Assembly: GCF_022605725.1 (NCBI RefSeq)
Contig: NC_065552.1
Coordinates: 21,842,785-21,906,784, forward strand
Source: Anthonomus grandis grandis
Lineage: Eukaryota; Arthropoda; Insecta; Coleoptera; Curculionidae
Direction: 5' to 3'
Length of the DNA stretch: 64,000 nt
Positions 11,380 through 23,883 of the stretch are shown in pieces; within the stretch, counting starts at the first letter, position 1; every line of letters begins with the position of its first letter. A program made the translations under genes and the position numbers. The notes beneath the pieces were generated by a model. That model saw nothing but the letters and a program-made list of their open reading frames with translations. It did no database searches and was not told where the DNA came from.

Positions 11380-11730
11380 AATCCCAGTAATGGTTTCAAC
11401 AGAATGAAGCGCCTCCCCACTATGCCATATGAGTGGATAGACAGACGTGGATCACAGTATGTGGAGACGTATGTGGATACAAAGTGGGCACTTAGGTCAC
11501 TCGACCTTAACCCATTGGACTACTTTGATTAGGATTATATAAAAAATGTAGTATACAAAGATAATATATGTTACGTTTTATACGCTTGATATCTGCGAAG
11601 ATCGCATTCGTAATGTAATAAGGAATATTTCTCCAGGTGCAGTTCAAAATGTAGCAAGAATTCATTTATCGTCTGGGGCTTTTAATGACATTAAGCTGTT
11701 AATGGCGTCCACTTTCAGTATTTGATAAAA
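11380..11730 (+). pseudogene. Mariner transposase remnant (C-terminal part)
   Basis: Readable blocks in order are QWFQQNEAPPHY (second catalytic aspartate replaced by asparagine) at about 11391, LRALDLNPLDYF (third aspartate region) near 11501, and a C-terminal block CEDRIRNVIRNISPGAVQNV from about 11599. Stops and frame changes separate them. Confidence 0.65.
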
Positions 11731-12341
11731 AATGTAAACTGCAATTTAGCAAATTATATTACAATAAAGTATTCTATTTAGGACAAAATTGCTTTTCTGT
11801 CACAGTTTATTGCGACACCGTTATTATATTTAAAATTATTATATTTAATTATTATATTTATTATATTTAATGTTAAAATATATCCGATTCAAAAATAAAA
11901 TGAACGGGTAAATGAATGGAAGAATGTAAAAAAATACTTCCATTATTATTGAATTTATCTCTTAAGTAATCACATGAACATATATTCATTATTCTATAGC
12001 TACTTAGTTCATTATTATCTTCTGCATTTATTTATTTCTGACCGAAGTATATTTTTATAAATTTACATCTTATTATTTTTTTCACTTGTTGCTTTTAAGA
12101 ATAGGTGTAAGGGTAGCAGCAATGCTTAATCTCTCAGATATATTTTTAGTATCTGTAACTCATGTATATCAATAAGAGACGTCTTATTATTAATTGGTTT
12201 TACTGATAATTCCCTAAATTTAGTACAAAATTATTAAGAAAACATTTGACAATGGGTTGAAATTAATGATGCTCTTAGTGATTCTTTGGTGGTTACGTGT
12301 GGTTTTCCTTAATTTATAATTCTAGGTCTATGTACACAATC
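11731..12341. other. No gene recognised
   Basis: AT-rich; includes short imperfect TTATATTTAAT-type duplications near 11822-11875. No coding signal. Confidence 0.5.
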
Positions 12342-12343
12342 TA

Positions 12344-13684
12344 CAGCGTATTTCAGAACTATGGGATCAAACTTCTGGGGGTTGTTCAGTGCAACAGAAG
12401 AATCCATTTGAGTATAGGAACTCATGTCCGGAAATGCGTCAATACGCCACTACGGCCCTAAGACGCGTTAAAATTTATAAAAAAACATTAATTACCTAAA
12501 TAGGATCTGCTGCATTTATTTTTACCTTTTGTACATGATACCATAACAACAATTGTTTAAAATCAACGCTTATCAATGTCCGTAAGACGGTAAGAACGGT
12601 CGAATTTGAAGAAAAGGTGCTTCAGCGAGTTGCCGATGAACCATCAAATAGCACACGTGACGTCGCTAAGAATATGAATACGAGTAACGCTTTTGTCTGG
12701 CGGGTACTACACGAGCAACAACTCCATCCTTACCACTTCTAGAAAGTTCAAGGTATGACTGCAGCCGATTATCATCCTAGAGTTCAATTTTGTCGATGGC
12801 TTCTGGATCACATCATTGCACAACCAAATTTTTTACGATATGTTTTGTGGACCCATGAAGCCTCTTTCACAAGAGACGGTATTTTTAATAGTAGGAATAA
12901 CCATGTTTGAGACGAAGAAAATCCTTATGCAATTTTTCCAAGAAAACATCAGAATCGTTGGTCTGTCAACGTATGGGCAGGCATTGTTGATGATTATTGA
13001 ATTGGGCCATACCTTCTACCGGAACGGTTAACAGGACCTATTTATCTGCGTTTCTTGAAGGAAGTTCTCCCAGAACTCCTTGAAAATGTTCCACTAAACG
13101 TTAGACAGCAAATGTGGTTTCAGCATGATGGAGCGCCGGCTCACTTTGCTGTACAAGTACGCGAGTATTTGACTCAGTGGTTTGGGCACCGTTGGATTGC
13201 CAGAGGTGGAGCAGTTTTTTGCCTCCTAGGTCACCCGATTTAACGTCGCTCGATTTTTTCTTGTGGGGACATGTAAAATCTTTAGTCTACAAAACTCCAG
13301 TAGAATTAGAGCTAGACTTAATTCGACGAATAACAGCAGCATTTGAAATCATTCAAAACAAGGATTAAATTTTTAGTGTAGTCCGCTGAAATCATGTGCA
13401 GTGTTCAAATCGGTGTATTGAGATTGGAGGAAGACATTTTGAACAATTGTTGTGATTGTATAATATACAAAAGGTAAAAATAAATGCATCAGATCCTATT
13501 TAGGTAATTAATATTTTTTCTAAATTAATATTTTTTCTAAAACGCGTCTTAGGGCCGTAGTGGTGTAGTGACACATTTCCGGACATGGGTTCCTATACTG
13601 TCTGAATCCTACCTCCGGATATGGATTCTACTGTTGCACTGAACAACCCCTAGAAGTTTGATCCCATAGTTCTGAAACACCCTG
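12344..13684 (+). mobile_element. Mariner-like element with about 200-bp inverted repeats
   Basis: The ends are CAGCGTATTTCAGAAC at 12344 and its imperfect inverse ending at 13684, each flanked by TA (12342-12343, 13685-13686). The inverted repeats extend about 200 bp inward, to about 12540 and from about 13467, and include matching blocks around ACGCGTCTTAGGGCCGTAGT and GGTAAAAATAAATGCA. The element is 1.34 kb with one transposase pseudogene on the plus strand. A small duplication of the AATTAATATTTTTTCTAAA type lies in the right arm near 13507-13542. Confidence 0.85.
12579..13455 (+). pseudogene. Mariner transposase with a lost first aspartate
   Basis: Readable from the helix-turn-helix (VEFEEKVLQRVADEPSNSTR) through HEQQLHPYHF, then the catalytic core: LWTHEASFTRDG, where the family has D in the TDE position and here has H; QHDGAPAHF keeps the second aspartate; PPRSPDLTSLDFFLWG keeps the third. 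The end is GGRHFEQLL at about 13455. In-frame stops occur after HPYHF and in the middle region, and one frame change lies in the T run near 13216-13221. A start codon in the right frame is not obvious. Confidence 0.8.
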
Positions 13685-14379
13685 TATACAGATAGTCCTA
13701 TGGTTGGAACCGTAGGTGTGACAGTTAAATTACGAGACAATTTCGAGTATTAACGAGAAATTACGAGTCATCTTCGGGAGAAGATTAAAACTCTCAGCTC
13801 TTAGTTTTAATCTTCCCTGTCTGAATCTATCTGAATATAAAACAAACATTTTATTGTGGTAAACAAATTAAAGGAATATTAAAGAAATAAAAGAAAAAAA
13901 TAACAGTAATATAGAAAATCGTAAGAGCAAATATCAACTTATCAGAATGATAACACAAATCCATTGTTCTTCTAATCCATCCAAAACATAATGTGTAAGG
14001 TTATATTTTAAATTTTAAACCTTTTTTGGATTATTTAAATAAAGCTTTTATATTGATTTGGTAAGACTAAGTAAGTATTTTAAAAATTATTTGAAGAAAC
14101 ATAATTAAGCAAGGCGTCTTTTAAGATCTACACAGGGTGAGTCGGGAAGAAATGCACCAAATTCCAGGTTAGTATTGTACACGTGAAAATAATAAATTAA
14201 AAAACCCACAATATGTTCTTCTGCGATTCTCATTTCATTTCAAAATGTAGCGTAATTAAAAATAAAGTTTCCTTTATTTTCACGGTTTTAATTAAATCAA
14301 TATTTTAACAAATGTTAGAAAATACCGGCATAAACATCCAAACAGTATGCTAAGGGCCCTTGTTCTTTTCTAAGTTATT
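13685..14379. other. No gene recognised
   Basis: Contains an ACAGGGTGAGTCGGGAAG terminus at about 14132 of the kind that ends many insect DNA transposons. No reading frame is supported. Confidence 0.45.
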
Positions 14380-14514
14380 CATGTCTTTCTTTGAGAAATA
14401 CTGCAGCATTTCTAGTGCATCGAATTAGAGCCTTCTCAATTTCGATTTGCACTTTATACGGTTAATTTCTAAATCACAGACAATAGTCCTGTGGTCTTGA
14501 GACCTTAAAGGCCA
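14380..14514 (-). pseudogene. 3' part of a mariner transposase, cut off by a LINE
   Basis: The minus strand reads SWPLRSQD directly up to the LINE boundary, which is the WPPRSPD block of a mariner transposase with the third aspartate. The text upstream of it continues on the other side of the LINE at 17975-18774, and the frame is uninterrupted when one copy of the ACTAATA duplication is counted. The remaining C-terminal codons are poorly conserved. Confidence 0.55.
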
Positions 14515-14516
14515 AC

Positions 14517-14622
<106 letters not shown>

Positions 14623-14833
14623 TTTATTAAACTCGGCGAAGGGCAGCCAAAGCTGTTTGCTTAACCGAGCATACAGAAATCAGCAATACATAATATTATA
14701 AATTACATGGTATAAACAGTCCTAATTAGTAACAATAATTATGATAATGAGAAATTCATAAAATGCAATCCAAATATATTTAAAAGTTCACAACCCTGGT
14801 ATAGATCAATATATTTACTCTGCATAAACCCTT

Positions 14834-16690
14834 TTATGTTTTTCTTAAAACTTGACAAACTACAATTTCGAAGTTTAATATGCAACAATTTGTTATATAC
14901 TTTTGAAGCAAGAAACGAATAGCTGATTCGACGTAAAAGATGTTTCGACGTAACATGCGATGCTTTGGTGTATTTAAAAGGGTATTTTGATGTGTGATAC
15001 GATCATGTGTCGAGAATCTAAAAGTTAAACGATCTCTAAGATACTCAGGTGCTCCACTAGAGATGATTCTATAAAGAAAGCATGCAAAGTGTACCGTCTC
15101 TCGATCCTGCATATTTAACCACTTCAGTGCAAGTAACCTGTATCTGACGTAATCACGGTTGTAATCTTTTTTTTTGATGTTACATCTAGGGCTGGGTCAT
15201 ACACAAAATTACAATAAGCAGTATGAGAGAGAACCAATGTTTCGCATAAAACCTTTCTCAACGGCAGTTCCAGTATATCTTTACTTTTGTACAGATTTCG
15301 CAATGACATATACGACCTTGAAGGACCCTTGCCAATTGGCTGCGAAAACGTAACTTAGAATCAATTATAATGCCGAGATTCTTACATTCTCTCACGATCG
15401 GGATTACAGTTTGGGATACATGAATAGCCAAGTTATTGGTTGCCCACTCATGATCAGGACCAATGTATATTACGACTGACTTCGACGGATTTAGTCGCAA
15501 CCCAATATTCTTAGAATATTCAGCTACTGACTCTAAACACTCATTCAAACGAAGAACAGCTTCGTCCGCATTTGCTTTAGAAAAACTGGTATATATTTGG
15601 GTGTCATCCGCGTATCGTTGAATTACAATTATTAATAATAGAATCTATGTCATACGTATAAATAACAATCAGCAAGGATCCCAAAATCGATCCCTGTAGC
15701 ACGCCTTTAGTCAAAGGCCTTAAAGATGATTCCCCATCATAAAAACGCACTGACTGAGTTCTACCTAATAGGTAGCTCTCAAAAAAACGAATGGACGAAA
15801 GAGAAAATCCCAAAGAACTCAACTTAGCGCACAGAAGCTTGCAGTCAAGTCTTTGTAATCAAGCAGAACCAGTGCTGTAGTATTATTTTTATCAGCTGCT
15901 TCATATATGCCATCTAGGACGCGCAATAAAATAGATGTTGTACTATAGCCTTTACGAAAGCTTGATTGATTAGGAGTAAGGAGAGAGTAGTGCTTTAGAT
16001 AAGTATTCACTTGGGCGTAAATTAGTTTTTCCAGGATCTTAGAGCACACATATAACAAACTTATAGGTCGTAAGTCAGAAAACGTTACTAGTTTATTATT
16101 TTTGGGCAAAAAAAGAAGCATAGATGATTTCCACAGATCAGGGAATTGGCCACATTCATTAAAAAGATATGTAAGAAAAGGGACTATATTATACATGTAT
16201 CTTTACTACTATTATTTCGCGCTACAAATTTTAAATAGGCCTTTTTAGCATTTGTAAAATAGTTCCTGATTTCTTTATAAGCTTGCCAATCCTCTAGTTT
16301 TTTGTTCGCTTATATTTAGATTCGCTTATATATTAATGTTTTATTTCGCTTCGTTTTCACAATTTTTAATACATCCGTAAACCATGGTGCCTTTGGTTTT
16401 GTCACACATACCTTTTGAGTAGGTGCGTGGCAATTAAATAACGCCAATATTTTGTCTGTCATAAACTGTGCTTTTTCATTTATACAAGCAAGATCAAAAA
16501 TTTGTCCCCAGCCAGTATTTGTCAAGTCAGAGTTAAACGCCTCAAAATCAAAATATTTAAAACTCCTAAATACAACAAATTTAGGCTTCCTGCTAGGTAT
16601 ACTACATAAGAGTTCACACGATATAAGCTGGTGGTCTGTTAGCTCCTGCAAATCACCGTGCATCATACTAACATTAGACAGAATAAAATA
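14834..16690 (-). pseudogene. LINE ORF2: endonuclease end plus reverse transcriptase
   Basis: Pieces in order on the minus strand: 16666-16316, the end of an APE-type endonuclease (DHQLISCELL, then APWFTDVLK); 16196-15819, reverse transcriptase fingers (LRPISLLYVCSKILEKL and SSFRKGYSTTS); 15822-15604, palm (GVLQGSILGSLL); 15548-15258, post-catalytic (LRLNPSKSVVIYIG); 15309-14834, thumb and C-terminal tail. The catalytic DD box should fall near 15600 but is lost at a frame break. At least four frame changes or stops are present, so no active enzyme. Confidence 0.8.
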
Positions 16691-17040
16691 ATCCAGCAGA
16701 GTACAATTAGTTTTAGAGAGTCGATGTTTTACGACTTACTGCGAGAGAGAAAAGGAATTAAAAAAGATATCAAGAGCAATAAGCCTCATCACTTATGGCA
16801 TCGCTCAACCAAGTCTCCGAGACTCCGAGAATATCAAGTTTCAAATGATTTAATTTATCTTTTAAGGCATTTGTGCTGGGCAAAAGTGAACGTATATTAT
16901 TATGACCTTCATTTAAATTTTTTGAGTTAGACATAACAGAAAATAATTTCCAATGTATATATAGAATAAAATATACAGCATAACCTTACGTCTAAAGAAA
17001 AAGGACAATTAATTATATAGATATAAATAGACTAAAATAT

Positions 17041-17934
17041 TCATGATGTTAGTTCATTTAGAAAGGCCTCACTTTTTATACATATAGCATTTTCTCCGTC
17101 ATTCTTCCTTGCCAAGACCTTGTCATTCCGATGCCAGACGTATTTGTATCCCAGTTCCTTTAAAGCCTTGGCCTTTTTGAATACGCGATAGGTATCCTTA
17201 GTTAACTCTTCATCTCTGTAGATTGCAGCATCAGACATTCCCAAACCACAAACTCTAGGCGTAATTTTCCCCTTTTGAGGCCCAGCAGACAGGATGCGAT
17301 TTTTAAGTTCTGTGTCTTTTAAAGTTAAAGATATTTTGGTTCCAGCCTTTGTATTAAAAGAATGCACTCTAAGAAAGTCTTTCGATACCACCTTGACATT
17401 CAAAGTAGAACAAAGCTTAACAAGATCCCCAGTGATTACCCTTGTATCACTTTGACCATTAGGGGGAACTCCAGACAGGCAAATATTTTGTTGGATTTTT
17501 TTCGTAAATTCTAAATTGGCAGCTCTTTCGAGTCTCTCCACTTTTTCTTTTAGTATTTTATTTTCTTTTGATAATTCGCAAAACATTTCAGACATAATTC
17601 GATTACGCTCTCTTTCCTCTTTAAATTGCTCATTAATGAAATCCATGGATCTTTTCACGTCTCGTACCTCGCTCTGTAGTTTCTTTATTAGCATCTTAAG
17701 TTTCATCATGTCACCTTCGGACTTAGAAGATAAAGCCGGTACCGCATATAGTCGTCTACTGCTGCTGTCACAATCCTTGCAAGTCCAGAGTATTTTTTGG
17801 GCTTGCATCAATCTAGCCTCCACCTCAGTTATGCCTCCACAGTCGAGATGAAACATCGCAGAACAGCGCCCATATTGCAGCTTAAGACCCCTGCCCACAC
17901 TTCGGCGACAAACCTTGCAATTTTTATTAGACAT
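17041..17934 (-). CDS. LINE ORF1 protein with PHD-type zinc finger and coiled coil
   Basis: An open frame of 297 codons from an ATG at 17934; an upstream in-frame extension to 17988 would cross the LINE's 5' end. Residues about 4-55 form a PHD/RING-like finger: CKVC, CSAMFHLDC and WTCKDC give the C4-H-C3 pattern. Residues about 75-150 are rich in K, E and L and look like a coiled coil (SEVRDVKRSMDFINEQFKEE). The C-terminal half includes a KVVSKDFLRVHSF block typical of non-LTR ORF1 nucleic-acid-binding domains. PHD-bearing ORF1 proteins are known in CR1-type LINEs. The frame is uninterrupted, unlike ORF2. Confidence 0.75.
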   Translation of the reverse strand: MSNKNCKVCRRSVGRGLKLQYGRCSAMFHLDCGGITEVEARLMQAQKILWTCKDCDSSSRRLYAVPALSSKSEGDMMKLKMLIKKLQSEVRDVKRSMDFINEQFKEERERNRIMSEMFCELSKENKILKEKVERLERAANLEFTKKIQQNICLSGVPPNGQSDTRVITGDLVKLCSTLNVKVVSKDFLRVHSFNTKAGTKISLTLKDTELKNRILSAGPQKGKITPRVCGLGMSDAAIYRDEELTKDTYRVFKKAKALKELGYKYVWHRNDKVLARKNDGENAICIKSEAFLNELTS

Positions 17935-17974
17935 GTCTGTAAGGTATATAAAGAAAGCAGAATACTTTTGTGAT

Positions 17975-18774
17975 ACTAATAGGATCACCGCGACCGATTC
18001 CTAGTCTTGAAAGCTCTTGGTTCAAATATTGCTTAACCTGACGAGGGAAAATTGCAGGAGCTTCATCCTGCTGATAATACATATTTACATTCTCCATGTT
18101 TAAAGAAATTTCCTGTAATAATGCTTTTAACTTATTTCGACAAATAAAAGTAGTTCTATTCTATAAGACGATTTTCTAAAATGTGTAGGCCAATTAAATA
18201 ATTATCCACCATACCACATCCTACGTTTTCCGAAAACTCGACTGTTGCGCGTGGATTTTCGTCTGACCATAAATGAGAGTTGTGAGTATTATTAATTCCA
18301 TCACGGGTGAATATTGCTTCATCGGTAAAAAGTATCCGAAATATAACACGACAATTATTATTTATCCTACCACAAAATTGCATACGTCTAACATAATCTT
18401 CCGGTTATAGGTGCTGTACACGCTATACGTGGTATGGATATAGGATATTTCTCGTGAAGTATGTTGGTTACTCTTTTCTGTGGATTGACCAATTGAGTAG
18501 CAATTGTTGTTGCAGCATCTGCTACCAAATTCAAAATATTTTCTACATCTTCTAAATCTTTTCGAATGCCTCGTTTAGATGTTATATTAGGACTGGACAG
18601 AGTTCCGCTCGCGCAAAGTTTGTTAAAGACTCTGATAAATATGTTTTTGTCCAGATTTCTCCGTTGTGGAAATCGTCAAAGGCATTCTTGAATAGCAGTT
18701 GTGGCATGTCCATTACAAAAGCCTTAAATAAAAACCATATTTGCATCTTCTAAATACGAATAGATGTGTGGCAT
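17975..18774 (-). pseudogene. 5' part of a mariner transposase, interrupted by a LINE
   Basis: Starts at an ATG at 18774 (MPHIYS, a common N-terminus of one mariner family). Readable blocks: GFCNGHATTAIQE, LVNPQKRVTNILHEKYPI, FTDEAIFTRDGINN (first catalytic aspartate, 18340-18280), the LWSDENPRATVE block, and YYQQDEAPAIFPRQVKQYLN (second aspartate) near 18080-18020. It stops at GRGDPIS, exactly at the LINE insertion. Two or more frame changes and a missing segment between the first and second aspartate regions make it inactive. The 3' part is at 14380-14514. Confidence 0.75.
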
Positions 18775-19929
18775 TTTATACGACTTTAATCGTACAAACT
18801 CGAAAATAAACGCGTCACTGACATTAACCTGACCAAACAATCAATACCTACAGCATTTGTGATAAGAAGTGGTAAACCATTAAAAACATTAATTGCGCTA
18901 TAATTTAAAAATAAATGAGAATCGGATAAGAACATATTTTCACATGTACAATACTCACCTGGAGTTTCGCTCTCGATTCGCAATGTATAACTGCGTAGAA
19001 AACGAGAGGCTGTAGGAAAAAAGTATATTAAATCCAGATCCTGGGGATTGCCCACATATTTTGTGACATCCTGTGTGTTTTTCTTCGCAATTACTAAAAC
19101 CTTGGGTACAAATAAATAATGCGTGTAAAAAAAATAATTTAAACAATATTAAATATTGAGGAAAATACTGTCGTAATTAGAAGAACTTTGATGTTAAATT
19201 TACTTATTTTTATAAACCCTATATAATATAAACTACTGTATACACTGTCTGTTATCGAAAGACTGATCGCAAATACTTTTATTCACTTTTAATAAACTAA
19301 CCTAAAAAACAAACACACGACGCAAAATGAACTATCGACAAATACGATCTGTTATTTAATTCAAAAATACCTGCGAAATTCCATATTTTGGGACTGTCAT
19401 GTTTATTCGGCAAATTTACCTCGCGAATTATTAACAAACTTTTGTAGTATGTTACGCCCCATGTATTGCGGATATTCAGCGTTCATTTCGAGATTTGGGT
19501 AAACATTTTTTAGCGATATATATGCAATTGTATGGAAAATTAGTATTTTTGTGAAAATTTTCATAAAATACAATGTAGTATTATTTATTTTGACGTTACA
19601 GTGGCGACCATTGGTTCGTCGGAAATGCATAGTTGCCAACTAGTAGTTCTTCCAACTAAACTAATGAATAAATAGAGATTTCCAACTTACTTGCTTCCAA
19701 CAGCTACGCTTTTCACTAATGTAAAAAAAAATGTTACAGGTTTAGTACTTAAAATAAAACTGATTTTATTTCAGAAGAAATACCGACGTTTTGGTCTTTA
19801 TTCGGGCTATTTTAAGGGCTTATTTTCTTATGTTTACGGCATATTTTTATAGATTATAATTTACAAGAAAAAGAAGACGAAGGCACATATTTCAATCCCA
19901 AATATGTAGAGTATTATGATGTACCTACA
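18775..19929. other. No gene recognised
   Basis: Probably includes the 5' flank and terminal repeat of the mariner element ending at 18774. An open frame at 18786-19055 on the minus strand is without recognisable domains. AT-rich beyond 19150. Confidence 0.4.
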
Positions 19930-20090
19930 TACCTATTCGGAAAGATCGGGAGATCTTGCTGGCCACCTTATGGTACCGTTAATTCCTATCCATTTTTGCG
20001 TAAACCAATCCTCTTAGAATGACCGAATTAGCATTATGTCCTGGTGCAACATCTTGTTGAAAATATATATTGTTTAATTTATTTTCCGCA
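19930..20090 (-). pseudogene. Mariner transposase fragment
   Basis: Minus-strand translation shows IYFQQDVAPGHNAN (second catalytic aspartate block) at about 20075-20030 and, after a gap, KMDRN and a decayed WPARSPD region ending near 19935. About 50 codons remain. Confidence 0.55.
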
Positions 20091-21612
20091 TAGAAACCGT
20101 GATTTCCCACAAGAGGATTTGTTATGTAAAATAAACAGCCAAGGTCATTGTTTGTATATTTTTGAATTGACAGTTGACTGATGGGTCTCGACCTAAGGTC
20201 GATTATGGACGTCGCTGTTCATCCCATTTAGTGTTTGTTCTGTCACTTGTCTTTTATTTACTCGAGCATTCCATGTTAGGTTTTGCCGGTCAAAAGGATT
20301 CTAGAACGTTTTCACTTCAATTACATTTAAATACTTGTTTCCAAATAGTTTCTTTCGGTATAGTTGTACTCTTGTTTGGAACCGTAATTTCGCCCGGAAG
20401 AGGATTTTATGGGGATGAACCTTCAAGGGTTTATTTAAGATCAAACCCCGCGTCACATACCCGAGTTGTAGTTTTTTGGTAACCCTCATTGGTTTGCGCG
20501 GTTAGACATAAGATTACTACTTGATCCTATTTTAATAGAAGCTATTTCTTTTAGCGTTTTAGTCCTAATTTTCCAGTTGAAATTTTTAGTTGTGGTTTTT
20601 CATTTTATTTGTTTCGATTTCTTAGTTTTGTTGGAATTGTCCTGGACTCCGGTTTACCTTTTGAGTAACGCTTTTGTCTTCTTGGATTTGGCGATAGATA
20701 CCTGATGTAACTCGCTTAACCGGTGGTTCAGTTGAACTTTGGACTCTATTAGATTCTCACCACTGCATTAGCAAAAATACCGATTTTGACATACTGTCTC
20801 TGTAGTGTCTGGAACCCTACAAAAGGAGCCAATAATGTTGGCTACCTAACTACAACCCCATAGACTACTACTACAACCCGCAGCTTGACATCAGCTAAGT
20901 ACCTAGTTTTAGGTCAATAAATAGTGTTATTTTTGTCTCTTGTTTACTTAATGCTCATTAAATTAATACCCCCTTAGTTTATGCCCACACTTCTGCTTTA
21001 CTAAGTGTAATTTAATTTATTGTGTCAACTTGTGACGCACATATGATCATACTCGCTATGAACTAAAGGGTGTAACTAGACCAATCTAATTTATAATTTG
21101 TTATCTTTTTGATCTAGTTACTAAACTGGTACTCACAGCCACAGTAATGTAAACCAACAGACATATGTATACGTATGTTCTCATTTATATACCGGGTGAC
21201 ACAGAAAAAAAGAAATACTTAATAACATCTTACTTTTCAAAATAAACAAATGAAATTTGGTATATCGATAGAATAGTTACAAGAGCATCCTTTGACATAT
21301 TCTATTGTTTTCCATCACTTCCGGTTTAACAGGAAGAGACACTAACTTTTTTATTTTAAATGGGACACTTGGTATATCATTACGTATTTCTATAGAAAAT
21401 GATATTCTGAAAATAATGATACTTTATTTGTTACTTTTTATTTTATACTTAGAAAAAATCATTTTTTTTTTTAAATTTTAAAATAGGGTGCCATAAATAC
21501 GTTAAAAGTTTTAGTTTTTAATCAAGTAATCACGTAAAAATAGTTTTTGTTGCATTTTATGACTTAAATCGTTTACACGCCTATTTAAAATGTCCAAACT
21601 ATTAATTTTATA
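20091..21612. other. No gene recognised
   Basis: A moderately GC-richer stretch (20160-20480) has overlapping open frames on both strands without recognisable motifs. A TATATACCGGGTGACACAG end at about 21186 marks a mariner-type repeat with no readable transposase. Confidence 0.4.
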
Positions 21613-22333
21613 TACAGGGTGTTCATTTGAAAACTTCCCACCACGAATTTATCGAAAACCACTGTTTAAAAAAAAAACGCCGAAATATTTTCTTTCTAAC
21701 TTTCTAACCTAAAATTACTTAGGGTGAAAGGGGGTGCCTTTTCACTCTCTGCCTCCCAGGGTCATTCCCTTAAAAATTTTAAATGGCAATGGGTATCGAG
21801 TAATAACTTGTTTAAAAGGTTTTTCGAAGCCTTTATTTTGACGTTTGATTTTTTTAAATCGGTTGATTCGTTTTCGAGAAAATTAGAAAAATCTTTGTTT
21901 ATCTTAATTTGTTCAGATAGAAAACAAAAACATAAAATATCAGTTTTTATTTCAATAAGTGTTCAAAATGTTGCCCGTTTTTGGCCAAACAATGATATCG
22001 GCGATGTTCAGATTCCTGACAGACATTTTCAAAAACATGTTGTGGGATATCATGGCAGCAGTCGATGATACGTTGACAAAGTTCAAATGACAATTCAAAC
22101 TTTCAGGTTGGGGAGTAAACACAATAGATTTCAAATGACCCCATAGAAAAAGTCTAACGGCGTTATATCAGGAGATCTAGCAGGCCATTCTATAGGCCCC
22201 CTTCGCCCTATCCATTTATCTGGAAACTCGTCGTCTGAAATATATTTCCAGCAATACGGCGCTTCTCCTCACTATGTTCTTCCCGTTCGGCAATGGCTAG
22301 ATGACGAGTTTCCAGATATGGCCTGGGCCTTTT
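21613..22333 (-). mobile_element. Rearranged mariner remnant with inverted junction
   Basis: The left end TATACAGGGTGTTCATTTG lies at about 21613. The minus strand carries transposase text from about 22240 (DDEFPDKWIG, RGPIEWPARSPDITPLDFF) down to about 21950. Immediately right of it, 22230-22330, the plus strand reads YFQQYGASPHYVLPVRQWLD and then the same DEFPD codons. The two orientations therefore overlap in one shared codon block. The second catalytic aspartate is replaced by Y. Confidence 0.65.
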
Positions 22334-22761
22334 GACTAAAAATTTAGTGGCGCTCATTGTTGATTAATTGCGCTGAGTTTAAATAAAAAATAAAATTAGA
22401 AAGTTAGTTAACTCACGATGAAATTTAGTGGACTGTAAACACTTAATGACAATAACTAAAAACTTGGAAAACACTGTTGTGAGGCCTTACCTTTTATTAT
22501 CGATGGCCGAGATTTACGAATTATCTACACTTTCACGCTAGCGATTTTTCGGTGTTGAGTCGCGACTCTAAACTATTTGACGATTAGAGCTCGAATGAAT
22601 CGCGCACTGTTTAAGGCCTCAAAACGAAGAGTTGAAATTCAAGAAAAAAAAATTAAATTATTTAAACAAATGAAATACTTCCTTAACAAGGTGAGTCAAC
22701 CAAAGGCATTAAATTTAACTAAAGAAAAAATACCGAGTGATAAAAGAACATGAATTAATAT
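22334..22761. other. Flank of the BEL element, no gene recognised
   Basis: Lies between the mariner remnant and the 39-bp terminal repeat of the BEL element. It may contain part of the 3' long terminal repeat, but I could not align it to the right-hand end. Confidence 0.4.
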
Positions 22762-22800
22762 GAACTAAATAAACTAAATGAAAATTAATTGAAAACTTAA
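22762..22800 (-). repeat. Left terminal repeat of the BEL element
   Basis: Matches 27795-27833 in 38 of 39 positions in direct orientation. Read on the minus strand it begins shortly after the polypurine tract, so it should be the start of the 3' LTR. Confidence 0.65.
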
Positions 22801-22830
22801 CATACCGCCCACCAAAATGCATTGCATTTT

Positions 22831-23882
22831 TCAGTCCTCCGAAAGTGGCAAAGGACAGAGCTTCACCACAGGTCGCTTTAAAGTCCCATTACTAGTGCGA
22901 ACAGTAGCAACTCTCACTATTCCATCTAAACCTGGATGTACCTCAGTTATGCGGCTCATTGAATAATGCAGAGGAGGGACCAAATCATTGCGAATTAAAA
23001 CTAAAGTTCCTGGTGAAAGATTACCACTGGATTTATGCCACTTAGCACGTTGGTGCAACGTATGCAAGTACTCACCAGACCAACGACGCCAAAAATCTTG
23101 GTGCATTTTTAGAAGTATTTGCCAACGATCCAATTGACGAACGGGAAGTGAGGTGACATACAATTCAGGAGGAACACTCAGAGGTTCCAGGGTCAGGAAA
23201 TGACCCGGGATTAGAGCAGTCATATCATTGGGATCATTACTAAAGGGTGTAAGAGGTCGCGAGTTAAGAAAGGCTTCAATCTGAACCAATACAGTATTTA
23301 GCTCCTCATAGGTCAAACACTGCATACCAATGACTCTGTATAAATGAGTTTTTACAGATTTCACTCCGGCCTCCCACAATTCTCCAAAGTGGGGCGCAGA
23401 GGGGGGTTAAAATGCCATGTTATACCTTCAGATGCAACGGATTTTAACATAAAATTATTTAACTGCTTAGATGCACTAATAAAGTTGCTACCACAATCGC
23501 TGTACAAATGTTGGCAGCGACCTCGGCGAGCTACAAATCGTCTTAAAGCAGCTAAGAAAGCTTCCGTAGATAGACTAGATACCAATTCTAAATGCAAAGC
23601 TTTAGTCACAAAGCAAACAAACAAACATAAATAGGCCTTACTGGTACGACAGCCGCGGTAACGAGACATCATGACATTGAATGGACCAGCATAATCAACG
23701 CCGGTATGAAAAAAAGGTTTTACCTGTGATACGCGGGATGCAGGCAAATCACCCATAGGAGGTTGAATTGACTGAGGCCTATATCTAAAGCATCTAACAC
23801 ATTTACCAAGAATACGACGAATAACGGCTTTAGATGACAATATCCAAAATTGCTGTGTAATAAGAAACTGAACACTCTGCAC
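22831..23882 (-). pseudogene. BEL integrase
   Basis: Two overlapping frames. 23882-23361 holds the integrase core start: CVRCFRYRP from the zinc-binding region, GVDYAGPF with the first catalytic aspartate, SDCGSNF with the second. 23379-22831 continues at the WEAGVKSVK block, just after the region where the catalytic glutamate (FGE-LWE) is expected, and contains FLNSRPLTP and the C-terminal BEL domain (DRWQ, FWRRWSGEYL, PVVKLCPL). The frame changes near 23365-23380, right around the catalytic glutamate. Confidence 0.8.
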
Positions 23883-23883
23883 A

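Noticed and set aside
20174..20482. 102-codon open frame
   Set aside because: No recognised motif, with a similar-length frame on the opposite strand over the same bases.
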